64,000 nucleotides of DNA from Geobacter sp. (GTDB lineage: Bacteria; Desulfobacterota; Desulfuromonadia; Geobacterales; Geobacteraceae). The notes below the pieces were generated by a model. That model was given only the letters and a program-made list of their open reading frames with translations. It made no database searches and was not told the DNA's origin. Location of the stretch: contig JACOUQ010000032.1 in NCBI GenBank assembly GCA_016177775.1, positions 1 to 64,000 of the forward strand, read 5' to 3'. Positions 35,437 through 43,085 of this stretch are shown piece after piece (the stretch's first letter is position 1; the number at the start of each line of letters is the position of its first letter). Position numbers and translations under genes: made by a program.

Positions 35437-35870
35437 TGATTTTTGCCACAGAGGCACAGAGGCCCTGAGAAATGCGAAATCTGAACAACTTGACAGAGAA
35501 GATAATTGGATGTGCGATAGAGGTTCATAGGAATTTGGGACCGGGCCTCCTTGAATCAATTTATGAAAGGGCCCTATGTCACGAATTCAATCTGAGCGGC
35601 ATGCAGTACGAAAGCCAGGTTATTGTTCCGATAACATACAAAGGCAATAATCTAGGCGACTGCAGGCTTGATCTGTTAATTGAAAATGAGATAATCGTCG
35701 AATTGAAAGCAGTTGAGAAAATGGGCCCGGTGTTCAAGGCCCAGCTATTAAGCTATCTGAAAATGACCAGGAAAACGCTGGGGTTACTGATAAATTTTAA
35801 CGTTCCTATTTTGAAAGACGGTGTAACAAGGGTTATTCTCTGAGTCTCTGTGGCTCTGTGGCAAAAATCA
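35437..35870 (+). mobile_element. 434-bp element: GxxExxY gene between CACAGAG-type terminal inverted repeats
   Basis: The left end TGATTTTTGCCACAGAG (from 35437) and the right end (reverse complement of 35870 leftwards, the same 17 bases) continue into 36-base arms that agree at 31 positions. Between them there is only one gene, whose start codon touches the left arm and whose stop lies in the right arm. It separates nuoF from nuoG. No transposase is present and no target duplication is evident. Confidence 0.75.
35472..35843 (+). CDS. GxxExxY family protein (PD-(D/E)XK-like)
   Basis: 123 residues. The defining motif is G25-LL-E28-SI-Y31 in GPGLLESIYERAL. A nuclease-like core follows: D67 (CRLDLLI), E77-x-K79 (IIVELKAVE) and Q91 (KAQLLSYLK). 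Family members are small, often multicopy and have no firm function. The gene is clearly A+T-richer than the nuo genes around it, has no good Shine-Dalgarno sequence and is confined between the inverted repeats, all signs of insertion. Nuclease activity is inferred from the core pattern only. Confidence 0.88.
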   Translation: MRNLNNLTEKIIGCAIEVHRNLGPGLLESIYERALCHEFNLSGMQYESQVIVPITYKGNNLGDCRLDLLIENEIIVELKAVEKMGPVFKAQLLSYLKMTRKTLGLLINFNVPILKDGVTRVIL

Positions 35871-37802
35871 ATGCCTAAATTAATCGTCGACAACATCGAA
35901 ATCGAAGTTCCGCAAGGCACTAACGTCCTTGAGGCGGCGCGGCAGGTGGGGTTCGTCATCCCCCACTTCTGCTACCACCCGGCCCTGGGAAGCGTCGGGG
36001 CCTGCCGCCTGTGCGCCATGAAGTTCATCGATGGGCCGGTGAAGGGGATCCAGATGTCGTGCATGATCCCGGCCCAGGACGGCATGGTGGTCTCCACAAC
36101 CGATACAGACGCGGCCCGGATGCGGCAATTGGTCATCGAGTGGCTCATGACCAACCACCCCCACGACTGCCCGGTCTGCGACGAGGGGGGGGAATGCCTG
36201 CTCCAGGACTACACCATTGCCGGCGGGCACGGCATCCGGAACTTCAGAGGGAAGAAGCGGACCTTCATCCCCCAGTTTCTCGGCCCCCACATAGAGCACG
36301 AGATGAACCGCTGCATAGAGTGCTACCGCTGCGTCCGCTTCTACCAGGAATACGCCGGGGGGAGCGACTTCGGGGTAATGGGGAGCGCCCGGCGGGTCTA
36401 CTTCGGGAGGTTCGAGGAGGGGAAGCTGGAGTCCCCCTTCTCCGGGAATCTGGTGGACATCTGCCCCACCGGCGTCTTCACCGACAAGACCGCCCGCTTC
36501 CGGGCCCGCTACTGGGACTATGAGATGGCCCCCTCGGTCTGCCCCCACTGCTCGCTGGGGTGCAACACCGTCCCAGCCGCCCGCTACCGGGAGCTTCTGA
36601 AGATAATGGCAAGGCGGAACGATGCGGTGAACGGCTGGTTCATCTGCGACCGGGGGAGGTTCTCCAACAAGGCGGTGAACGACCCGACGCGCCCCCGTTT
36701 TCCGCTAGTGGACGGAAAAGAGACGACTTGGGACGAGGCGCTGGACGCGATTCTTATGCGCGTTGAAGAGTTGTCCGAGATCCACGGCGAAGGGTGCCTG
36801 GCCGTGGTGGGATCACCCCGCCTCTCCCTGGAGGGGAATGTACTTTTACCGCAGCTTGCGGAAGTGCTGGGGGCGAGCTTTCTCTGCCACTTCACCGACA
36901 GGGAGGAGGAAGAAAGGACGGTCGCCGTTGTTTCACATCTCACTAGGAAAAACGCCGCATCCATGGCCGACGTGCGGGGAGCAGACTGCATCGTTGTCGC
37001 GGATTGCGACCTCCTGGACGAGGGGCCGATGATGGCCTTGGCGGTCCGGCAGGCGTGGCGCAAGGGAGCGCCGGTCTTCCTGGCGGGAGAGAACTCCCCT
37101 TTGGATCAGGCACGTCAGATCGGCATCGAGCCGGTAAAGATCGGCTCCGTTGATGAAGTGCCGCTCGCCTCGTTCAAAAGCCCTGTGGTCATCTGCGGGA
37201 CGAAGCACAACTCCCCCGCAGCCATTGAGAGGCTCTTCCGGTGCGAAACCAGTATCGCCTGCCTCCTCCCAGGCCCAAACGCCTTTGGCGCAGCCCTTCT
37301 GGCAAGGGAGCACGAAACTGTCTCGCTAACCGAGGCACTGGCCACCGGCAAGGTAAAGGGGATCATCGCCGTCGAGGCGGACATCCCGGTGGAGATGCTG
37401 GAGGGAATGGCGCTGCTGGCTGCCATCGACTGGCACCCGACCGACGCGGTGCAGCAGGCCGACGTCATCTTCCCTTCACTCGCCTGGCAGGAGATGGACG
37501 GCACCTTCATCAACAACGAAGGTCGGGCGCAGCGGTTCAAGCGGACGATGAAGCCGGGCCTCCCCATCAGGGGTTTACCGGAGCGCTATCATGCTTCAGC
37601 CGACAAGCCGGCGCCGTTCCATCCTCCGAGAATGCACAGCAAGATGGCGCCGGGAGGGGAAGCGCGGCCGGCTTGGCGGGTCATGGCGGAGTTGATCGAG
37701 AGGTTCGGCGGGGAGGGAGTCGATGCGGCGCTCAGCGGTAAATGGGAGATGCTTCGAGATATTTACCCCGAGAGTGAGGGAATAAGGGTTTTCGATTTAT
37801 GA
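35871..37802 (+). CDS. nuoG: NADH-quinone oxidoreductase subunit G
   Basis: 643 residues from ATG 35871, where the family sequence starts (MPKLIVDNIEIEVPQGTNVL); a GTG at 35850 lies inside the element end. Clusters: N1b [2Fe-2S] (HFCYHPALGSVGACRLC), N5 with its His ligand (NHPHDCPVCDEGGEC), N4 (CIECYRCVRF, DICPTG) and the N7 site (SVCPHCSLGC with the later FICDRG). The molybdopterin-like domain is short. The ATG has no Shine-Dalgarno because the element ends at the base before it. Confidence 0.95.
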   Translation: MPKLIVDNIEIEVPQGTNVLEAARQVGFVIPHFCYHPALGSVGACRLCAMKFIDGPVKGIQMSCMIPAQDGMVVSTTDTDAARMRQLVIEWLMTNHPHDCPVCDEGGECLLQDYTIAGGHGIRNFRGKKRTFIPQFLGPHIEHEMNRCIECYRCVRFYQEYAGGSDFGVMGSARRVYFGRFEEGKLESPFSGNLVDICPTGVFTDKTARFRARYWDYEMAPSVCPHCSLGCNTVPAARYRELLKIMARRNDAVNGWFICDRGRFSNKAVNDPTRPRFPLVDGKETTWDEALDAILMRVEELSEIHGEGCLAVVGSPRLSLEGNVLLPQLAEVLGASFLCHFTDREEEERTVAVVSHLTRKNAASMADVRGADCIVVADCDLLDEGPMMALAVRQAWRKGAPVFLAGENSPLDQARQIGIEPVKIGSVDEVPLASFKSPVVICGTKHNSPAAIERLFRCETSIACLLPGPNAFGAALLAREHETVSLTEALATGKVKGIIAVEADIPVEMLEGMALLAAIDWHPTDAVQQADVIFPSLAWQEMDGTFINNEGRAQRFKRTMKPGLPIRGLPERYHASADKPAPFHPPRMHSKMAPGGEARPAWRVMAELIERFGGEGVDAALSGKWEMLRDIYPESEGIRVFDL

Positions 37803-37855
37803 AAAGCTACATCCCTACCGGCCTCAGAGCGGATATGAAGGAGAACGACAGATAA
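37799..37855 (+). CDS. Possible 18-residue coupled leader peptide
   Basis: ATG 37799 overlaps the nuoG stop (ATGA) and reads MKSYIPTGLRADMKENDR, then TAA. It contains the sequence GAAGGAGAACGACAG, which looks like a displaced ribosome-binding site for nuoH. It may be an old nuoG-nuoH junction left by the insertion of the next gene rather than a functional peptide. Confidence 0.25.
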   Translation: MKSYIPTGLRADMKENDR

Positions 37856-37878
37856 TCATTGCTTATCAAGGGAGAACA

Positions 37879-40077
37879 ATGACCCCCCTACTCTTTGTAC
37901 TCTTTTTTGTTTCAGGCTTCTGCGCCCTTCTTTATCAGGTCGTTTGGGTGCGCCTGGCCTTTGCATCGTTCGGCATTATCACTCCGGTTATTTCTGTCGT
38001 AATTTCAGTATTCATGTTGGGCTTGGCGCTCGGGTCATGGGCAGGCGGCAAGCTGATCTCTTTGCTGGCCAGGCGGACAAATCTTTCGGCGATATTCTTC
38101 TACGCATGTGCGGAAGCCGTCATCGGCATCGGAGCTTTTGTTGTTCCAGCTCTTCTGGTGTTGGGCGAAACAATCCTCCTTCACATGGGAGAGGCAAACT
38201 CCTTCTTCTACCTCCTTTCGTCGGCCATCGCAATTACGCTTGCGCTTTTCCCCTGGACTGTTTTTATGGGAGCTACATTCCCATTGGTGATGGCCTATGT
38301 TAAGGAATGCAATCCCGCGGACACGCAAAGTTTCAGTTTCCTCTATCTTGCCAATGTCTTCGGCGCCATGTTTGGCACTTTGCTTACAGCCATGGTATTC
38401 GTAGAGCTATTGGGTTTCCGCCACACGCTCTGGGTTGCAGGCATTGCGAATTTCTCGATTGCCGGTTTGAGCGTTGCTATTGGCCTGCGATCCGCCAACA
38501 AAAGATGCCATTCTGAAAAAAACAACGATGCAAGCCCCGCAACCATCCCCACCGGCAAGAATCCCTTCATCAGCGTCATCCTCTTCACGACCGGCTTTTG
38601 CTCCTTGGCCATGGAGGTTGTCTGGACGCGGGCCTTTACGCCGGTATTGGGGACGCAGGTTTATTCCTTCGCCGAGCTCCTCTTTGTTTACCTGCTCTGC
38701 ACCTGGTTTGGTTCCCACGTATACCGCCGCGACCTGAAGAACGCCCGCGTCCGACCAGTTGCCCATTTGCTCACTGTCCTTGCGGTGGCAGCATTTCTCC
38801 CGATACTGCTCAACGATCCACACTTCTCTCTTGATGCCGATCTGCGCATTTTCCTGGTATTGGCAAGCATCTCGCCGTTTTGCGCCGCCCTCGGTTACCT
38901 CACGCCGCATTTGATCGACGAATGTGCAGCCGGTGACCCCCGCCTCGCCGGAAAGGCCTATGCGCTCAATGTGCTCGGATGCATCCTCGGGCCGCTGCTG
39001 TCTTCCTATGTCTTATTGCCACTTCTCGGCGCCAATCTCACGCTGGTAGCCCTTGGGGCACCTTTTTTAGTCTTTTGTTTCGTGTGCTACAAGGACATCT
39101 CCCGTCAATTGAGATTCGCCGCTGGTCCAGCAGCGGGAATTTTTCTGCTTGGCTCGTTTTTCGTAGATTTCGAAAATCCTGACGGAGGACCCACAAAAAG
39201 CTATGAGATCCGGAGAGACCATACTGCAACGGTCATTTCTGCCGGGAAGGGATTACAGAAAAAACTTTATGTGAACGGCATAAGCATAACCCATCTGACC
39301 TCCATCACCAAGTACATGGCCCATCTGCCCCTGGCTTTCCATCAAGGCCGACCCGAATCTGGCTTAGTCATCTGCTTCGGGATGGGCACGAGTTACCGCT
39401 CGCTTCTGAGCTGGGGTGTCCAGGCTACATCCGTGGAACTTGTGCCAAGCGTGAAACAGGCATTCCCTTACTATCACGCCAATGCCGAAGCGCTCTTAAA
39501 GCATCCCAGGGGACGGATCGTGATCGATGATGGCCGGCGATATCTCAACCGAACGATTGAATCGTTCGACGTGATAATTGTTGATCCGCCGCCACCGATT
39601 GAAGCAGCAGGATCAAGCCTGTTATATTCGAAGCAATTTCATGAAGCCGTCAGACGACATTTAAAACCAGGCGGCATCTTCCAGACATGGTTTCCAGGAG
39701 GTGAAACGAGCATTCTGCAGGCTATCACGAGATCCCTCGTCGAGGTTTTCCCTTATGTAAAAATTTATACTTCTGTCGATGGGTGGGGGGTGCATCTCCT
39801 TGCCTCGATGTCGCCACTCGAAACACCGACACCAGAGGAAATGGTCAGTCGCTTACCGGTGCAAGCCAAAAAGGACCTGCTGGAATGGAGTCACAAGGGC
39901 TTGAACGCCGACATAAGCAGTATCCTTGCTAACGAAATACCTGTTGCAGAATTGTTAAGCTTGGACCGTTCAATCGTTATTACAGATGACCGGCCTTACA
40001 ACGAGTACTTCTTGCTGCGTCGAGCGAGCAACAGCGCTAGCGCGCCAGCTGCACAAGGAAAGCGAAAGTCGTATTAA
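37879..40077 (+). CDS. Membrane-anchored spermidine synthase-like protein
   Basis: 732 residues. The first about 420 residues contain twelve or so hydrophobic spans (FVSGFCALLYQVVWVRLAF, repeated as FTTGFCSLAMEVVWTRAF). The C-terminal part is a SpeE-like Rossmann methyltransferase fold: GLVICFGMGTSYRSLLSWG, VELVPSVKQAF, IVIDDGRRYLNRT, FDVIIVDPPPPIEAAGSSLL and YSKQFHEAVRRHLKPGG. The substrate is unknown. Base composition is visibly lower in G+C than the flanking nuo genes. It ends three bases before nuoH and is not a complex I gene, so it was probably inserted. Confidence 0.88.
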   Translation: MTPLLFVLFFVSGFCALLYQVVWVRLAFASFGIITPVISVVISVFMLGLALGSWAGGKLISLLARRTNLSAIFFYACAEAVIGIGAFVVPALLVLGETILLHMGEANSFFYLLSSAIAITLALFPWTVFMGATFPLVMAYVKECNPADTQSFSFLYLANVFGAMFGTLLTAMVFVELLGFRHTLWVAGIANFSIAGLSVAIGLRSANKRCHSEKNNDASPATIPTGKNPFISVILFTTGFCSLAMEVVWTRAFTPVLGTQVYSFAELLFVYLLCTWFGSHVYRRDLKNARVRPVAHLLTVLAVAAFLPILLNDPHFSLDADLRIFLVLASISPFCAALGYLTPHLIDECAAGDPRLAGKAYALNVLGCILGPLLSSYVLLPLLGANLTLVALGAPFLVFCFVCYKDISRQLRFAAGPAAGIFLLGSFFVDFENPDGGPTKSYEIRRDHTATVISAGKGLQKKLYVNGISITHLTSITKYMAHLPLAFHQGRPESGLVICFGMGTSYRSLLSWGVQATSVELVPSVKQAFPYYHANAEALLKHPRGRIVIDDGRRYLNRTIESFDVIIVDPPPPIEAAGSSLLYSKQFHEAVRRHLKPGGIFQTWFPGGETSILQAITRSLVEVFPYVKIYTSVDGWGVHLLASMSPLETPTPEEMVSRLPVQAKKDLLEWSHKGLNADISSILANEIPVAELLSLDRSIVITDDRPYNEYFLLRRASNSASAPAAQGKRKSY

Positions 40078-40080
40078 ACT

Positions 40081-41070
40081 ATGAATGCTACCACCCTCGA
40101 CATACTCATATTCCTTGCCAAGCTTGGACTCGTCTTCTTCGTAGTCCTGACAGCGGCGGCGTACCTGGTGTTCGCCGAACGGCGCATCCTGGCGTGGATG
40201 CAGGACCGCCACGGGCCGAACCGGGTCGGGCCGCAGGGGCTGCTGCAGCCGCTGGCGGACCTGATCAAGCTCTTGACCAAGGAGGACTTCCGGCCGAAGG
40301 ATGCGGACAAGTGGCTCTTCTACCTTGCGCCGGCCATGGCGGCAATCCCGGCCATAATGATCTTCAGCGTGATCCCGTTTGGCGCGCCGGTGAGTATCTT
40401 GGGGCAAAACGTGCCGCTCCAGATTGCGGACCTGAACGTGGGGCTCCTCTTTTTCATGGCCCTGTCCGCCATCGCGGTCTATGGAGTGGCACTGGGGGGG
40501 TGGGCCTCGAACTCCAAGTATGCCCTTCTCGGGAGCATCCGCGGATTGGCGCAGCTTATTTCCTACGAGCTCTCCATGGGGCTGTCGCTGGTGCCGGTGG
40601 TGATGCTGGCCAGGTCGTTCCGCATGTCGGAAATCGTGGCAGCCCAGGCCGGCGGCTGGTTCATCATCTATCAACCGCTGGCATTCGCCATTTTCCTCGT
40701 CAGTATCATCGCCGAATGCAAGCGGGTGCCGTTCGACATCCCCGAGGCCGAGGGAGAGCTGGTGGCGGGCTTTCACACCGAGTACTCGGGGATGCGCTTC
40801 GGCCTTTTCTTCGTGGGGGAATACATCAACATCATCGTGCTGGGGGGGCTGGCGACCACGTTTTTCCTGGGGGGGTGGCAGGGGCCGCTGCTTCCGCCGG
40901 TGGCCTGGTTCAGCCTGAAGACCCTGGCATTCGTGTTCATCTTCATCTGGGTTCGTGGTACACTGCCACGGCTCCGCTACGACCAGCTGATGCACTTCGG
41001 GTGGAAGTTTCTGACGCCGCTGGCGCTGCTCAACATTCTCACAACTGGATGGTTCCTGACGCTCCGTTAA
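40081..41070 (+). CDS. nuoH: NADH-quinone oxidoreductase subunit H
   Basis: 329 residues, eight membrane spans. Signatures: ERRILAWMQDRHGPNRVGP, GLLQPLADLIKLLTKED, ELSMGLSLVPV and ECKRVPFDIPEAEGELVAGF with the TEYSG loop. It forms the quinone channel next to NuoBCD. The ATG lacks a ribosome-binding site of its own; a good one (AAGGAG) occurs 2.2 kb upstream, just before the inserted gene. Confidence 0.95.
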   Translation: MNATTLDILIFLAKLGLVFFVVLTAAAYLVFAERRILAWMQDRHGPNRVGPQGLLQPLADLIKLLTKEDFRPKDADKWLFYLAPAMAAIPAIMIFSVIPFGAPVSILGQNVPLQIADLNVGLLFFMALSAIAVYGVALGGWASNSKYALLGSIRGLAQLISYELSMGLSLVPVVMLARSFRMSEIVAAQAGGWFIIYQPLAFAIFLVSIIAECKRVPFDIPEAEGELVAGFHTEYSGMRFGLFFVGEYINIIVLGGLATTFFLGGWQGPLLPPVAWFSLKTLAFVFIFIWVRGTLPRLRYDQLMHFGWKFLTPLALLNILTTGWFLTLR

Positions 41071-41114
41071 ACTTTTTTTCTAAGCCGGCGCACGCCGGGA
41101 AAGGGGGAAGCACA

Positions 41115-41588
41115 ATGGATACGGTCGAGACGAGGGTGAATTTCATCGGAAAGGGGGAGTGGAGTATGGGGAATGTGAACACGCAGGACAGGCATGGACA
41201 TACTCCGCTCATGGATGCGGCGAAAGAGGGTGACCTGCAGGGGGTGAGGGACCTGCTCCACAGGGGGGCTGATGTCACGGTGCGGAGCATCAAGGGGAAG
41301 ACAGCCCTTCACTATGCGGCCTCCCACGGCCATGCGGACATCATCAGGACCCTGCTGGAGCGCGGCGCCGAGGTGGATGCGCGTGACCGCGACGGGCATA
41401 CCCCCCTGATGCTGGCGGCCATTTACGGCTGCAACCATACGGTCCAGACGCTGCTCAACGGCGGCGCCGACTTGCAGGCCAAAACCCTGTTGGGGAACAC
41501 GGCCATGGTTTATGCCCAGAACAACAACCACTCCCTGACCCTGGCGATTCTTCGGAAGGCACACAAAGTTAGGCAGGTGACAGCATAA
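41115..41588 (+). CDS. Ankyrin-repeat protein
   Basis: 157 residues from ATG 41115 behind GGGGGA. Three to four ankyrin repeats: HGHTPLMDAAKEGDLQGVRD, GKTALHYAASHGHADIIRTL and DGHTPLMLAAIYGCNHTVQT, then GNTAMVYAQNNN. No signal peptide or membrane span, so a cytoplasmic scaffold is likely. It lies between nuoH and nuoI, four bases before nuoI, and is not a known complex I subunit. An in-frame ATG at 41166 is another possible start. Confidence 0.88.
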   Translation: MDTVETRVNFIGKGEWSMGNVNTQDRHGHTPLMDAAKEGDLQGVRDLLHRGADVTVRSIKGKTALHYAASHGHADIIRTLLERGAEVDARDRDGHTPLMLAAIYGCNHTVQTLLNGGADLQAKTLLGNTAMVYAQNNNHSLTLAILRKAHKVRQVTA

Positions 41589-41592
41589 CCTG

Positions 41593-42120
41593 ATGATCGT
41601 TTCCGATATCAAGGCCATACTGCTTGGGCTCTGGACCACCTGGAAGCACATCCTGCGCAAGCCGGTGACCATCCAGTACCCGGAGGAAAAGAGGACCCCG
41701 TATCCTCGCTACCGGGCGCGCATCGTGCTGACGCGCGACCCGGACGGCGGGGAGCGGTGCGTGGCCTGTTACCTCTGCTCTGCCGCCTGCCCGGTGGACT
41801 GCATCTCCATGGAGGCGGCGGAGGGGGAGAACGGCCGCCGCTACGCCCGCTGGTTCCGGATCAACTTTTCCCGCTGCATCTTTTGCGGGCTCTGCGCCGA
41901 GGCGTGCCCGACCATGGCGATCCAGATGACCCCGGACTACGAGATCTGCAAGCGGGACATCATGTCGCTGGTCTACGAAAAGGAAGACCTCCTTATCGAC
42001 GGCTGCGGTAAGGACCCGGAGTACAACTTCTATCGCCACGCCGGGATCGGGGTGGTGAATCCGCGGGGGGGAAACCCGGACGAAGAGCGGCCGATTGATC
42101 CGCGGGGGTTGATGCCTTAA
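41593..42120 (+). CDS. nuoI: NADH-quinone oxidoreductase subunit I
   Basis: 175 residues. Two [4Fe-4S] motifs, CVACYLCSAACPVDC and CIFCGLCAEACPTMA (clusters N6a and N6b), with the NuoI N-terminal amphipathic part (WKHILRKPVTIQYPEE, RYRARIVLTRDPDGGERC). It carries electrons from the peripheral arm towards NuoB. The C-terminal tail (PRGGNPDEERPIDPRGLMP) is longer than usual and polar. Confidence 0.95.
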   Translation: MIVSDIKAILLGLWTTWKHILRKPVTIQYPEEKRTPYPRYRARIVLTRDPDGGERCVACYLCSAACPVDCISMEAAEGENGRRYARWFRINFSRCIFCGLCAEACPTMAIQMTPDYEICKRDIMSLVYEKEDLLIDGCGKDPEYNFYRHAGIGVVNPRGGNPDEERPIDPRGLMP

Positions 42121-42124
42121 TAAA

Positions 42125-42194
42125 CCAGGCACTGGGCACGAGGCACAAGGCACAAGGTTTTACTTGTTTGCCATTTTGCCATTTGCCATTTGCC
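42125..42194. repeat. Paired 7-bp tandem tracts upstream of nuoJ
   Basis: A GGCACNA/GGCACAA heptamer tract (42128-42156) is followed by a TTGCCAT-type heptamer tract (42168-42193). They fill nearly all of the gap between nuoI and nuoJ. The design resembles the two-tract heptamer repeat at 11888. Confidence 0.7.
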
Positions 42195-42204
42195 CAGGAG
42201 CTTC

Positions 42205-42777
42205 ATGGAAGCGACTATCTTTTATATACTGGCCGCCGTCACCGTAATCGCCACTGTCTTCGCCATCACCGAGAAACACACGGTGCACGCCATCATGTAC
42301 GTGGTCACCTCCTTTTTCGCCCTGGCGGTGATCTTCTTCATGCTGGCAGCGCCGGTGGTGGCGGTATTCGAGGTGATCCTCTACGCCGGCGCCATCATGG
42401 TGCTTTTTCTTTTCGTCATCATGATGCTCGACCTGGGGCACCCGGAAAAGGCTGCGGAACCAGGCATCCGGGAATGGTGGCCAGCGCTGCTGCTGGGCGG
42501 CATCGTCCTCTCAGCCATAATCATGCTCCTCACGGCCCGCGCCCCGGCCATTGTCGGCACCGGGGCACGGATCGGCGTGCGGGAATTCGCCCTGACCCTG
42601 TTCCGCAAGTACGGGATCGCCGTGGAGATCATCTCCATGCAGCTGCTGTTCGCGCTGGTGGGGGCGCTGTACCTGGGGAAAAGCAGAACACCCTCACCCC
42701 CAGCCCCTCTCCCTGAGGACCCAAACAGCGGGCCTAAAGGAGAGGGTGGCCGAAGGCCGGGTGAGGGGGGAAAATGA
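42205..42777 (+). CDS. nuoJ: NADH-quinone oxidoreductase subunit J
   Basis: 190 residues from ATG 42205 behind AGGAG. Five membrane spans with the NuoJ signature (HTVHAIMYVVTSFFALAVIF, FEVILYAGAIMVLFLFVIMM). The last about 30 residues (TPSPPAPLPEDPNSGPKGEG and on) are Pro/Gly-rich, not NuoJ-like, and encoded by an inverted repeat. The repeat also provides the ribosome-binding site of nuoK, whose ATG overlaps the nuoJ end. Confidence 0.93.
   Translation: MEATIFYILAAVTVIATVFAITEKHTVHAIMYVVTSFFALAVIFFMLAAPVVAVFEVILYAGAIMVLFLFVIMMLDLGHPEKAAEPGIREWWPALLLGGIVLSAIIMLLTARAPAIVGTGARIGVREFALTLFRKYGIAVEIISMQLLFALVGALYLGKSRTPSPPAPLPEDPNSGPKGEGGRRPGEGGK
42688..42770. repeat. CCCTCACCCC inverted repeat in the nuoJ 3' end
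   Basis: The left arm CCCTCACCCCCAGCCCCTCT and the right arm (AGGAGAGGG ... GGGTGAGGG) pair imperfectly, with an internal GGCCGAAGGCC hairpin. The whole repeat is translated as the tail of NuoJ. Confidence 0.75.
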
Positions 42778-43082
42778 TCGTTCCATTGACTCACATTCTC
42801 ATCCTGGCCGTCATCATCTTCGTGCTGGGGCTGGTCTGCGTCCTGGTCTGGCGGAGCAACCTGATCATGATGCTGATCGGCATCGAGATCATGCTGAACG
42901 CCGCCATGCTGGTCTTCGTGGGAGGCGCGCTCCGATGGGGGATGGCGGACGGCCAGGTCTTCGCCCTGATGATAATGGCCATGACCTCGGCCGAGGTCTC
43001 CCTCGCCCTGGCTCTGGTGGTCTATTTGCACAGGCGGAAGCGGACGGTGAATGCCGATGCGTTCAGCGATATGAAAGGCTGA
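42774..43082 (+). CDS. nuoK: NADH-quinone oxidoreductase subunit K
   Basis: 102 residues, three membrane spans, standard length. The conserved Glu residues are in LIGIEIMLNAAMLVFVG and MAMTSAEVSLALALVVYLHR. Antiporter-like membrane subunit. ATG 42774 overlaps the nuoJ stop and uses the GAGGGGGG of the nuoJ tail repeat as ribosome-binding site. Confidence 0.95.
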   Translation: MIVPLTHILILAVIIFVLGLVCVLVWRSNLIMMLIGIEIMLNAAMLVFVGGALRWGMADGQVFALMIMAMTSAEVSLALALVVYLHRRKRTVNADAFSDMKG

Positions 43083-43085
43083 TTT

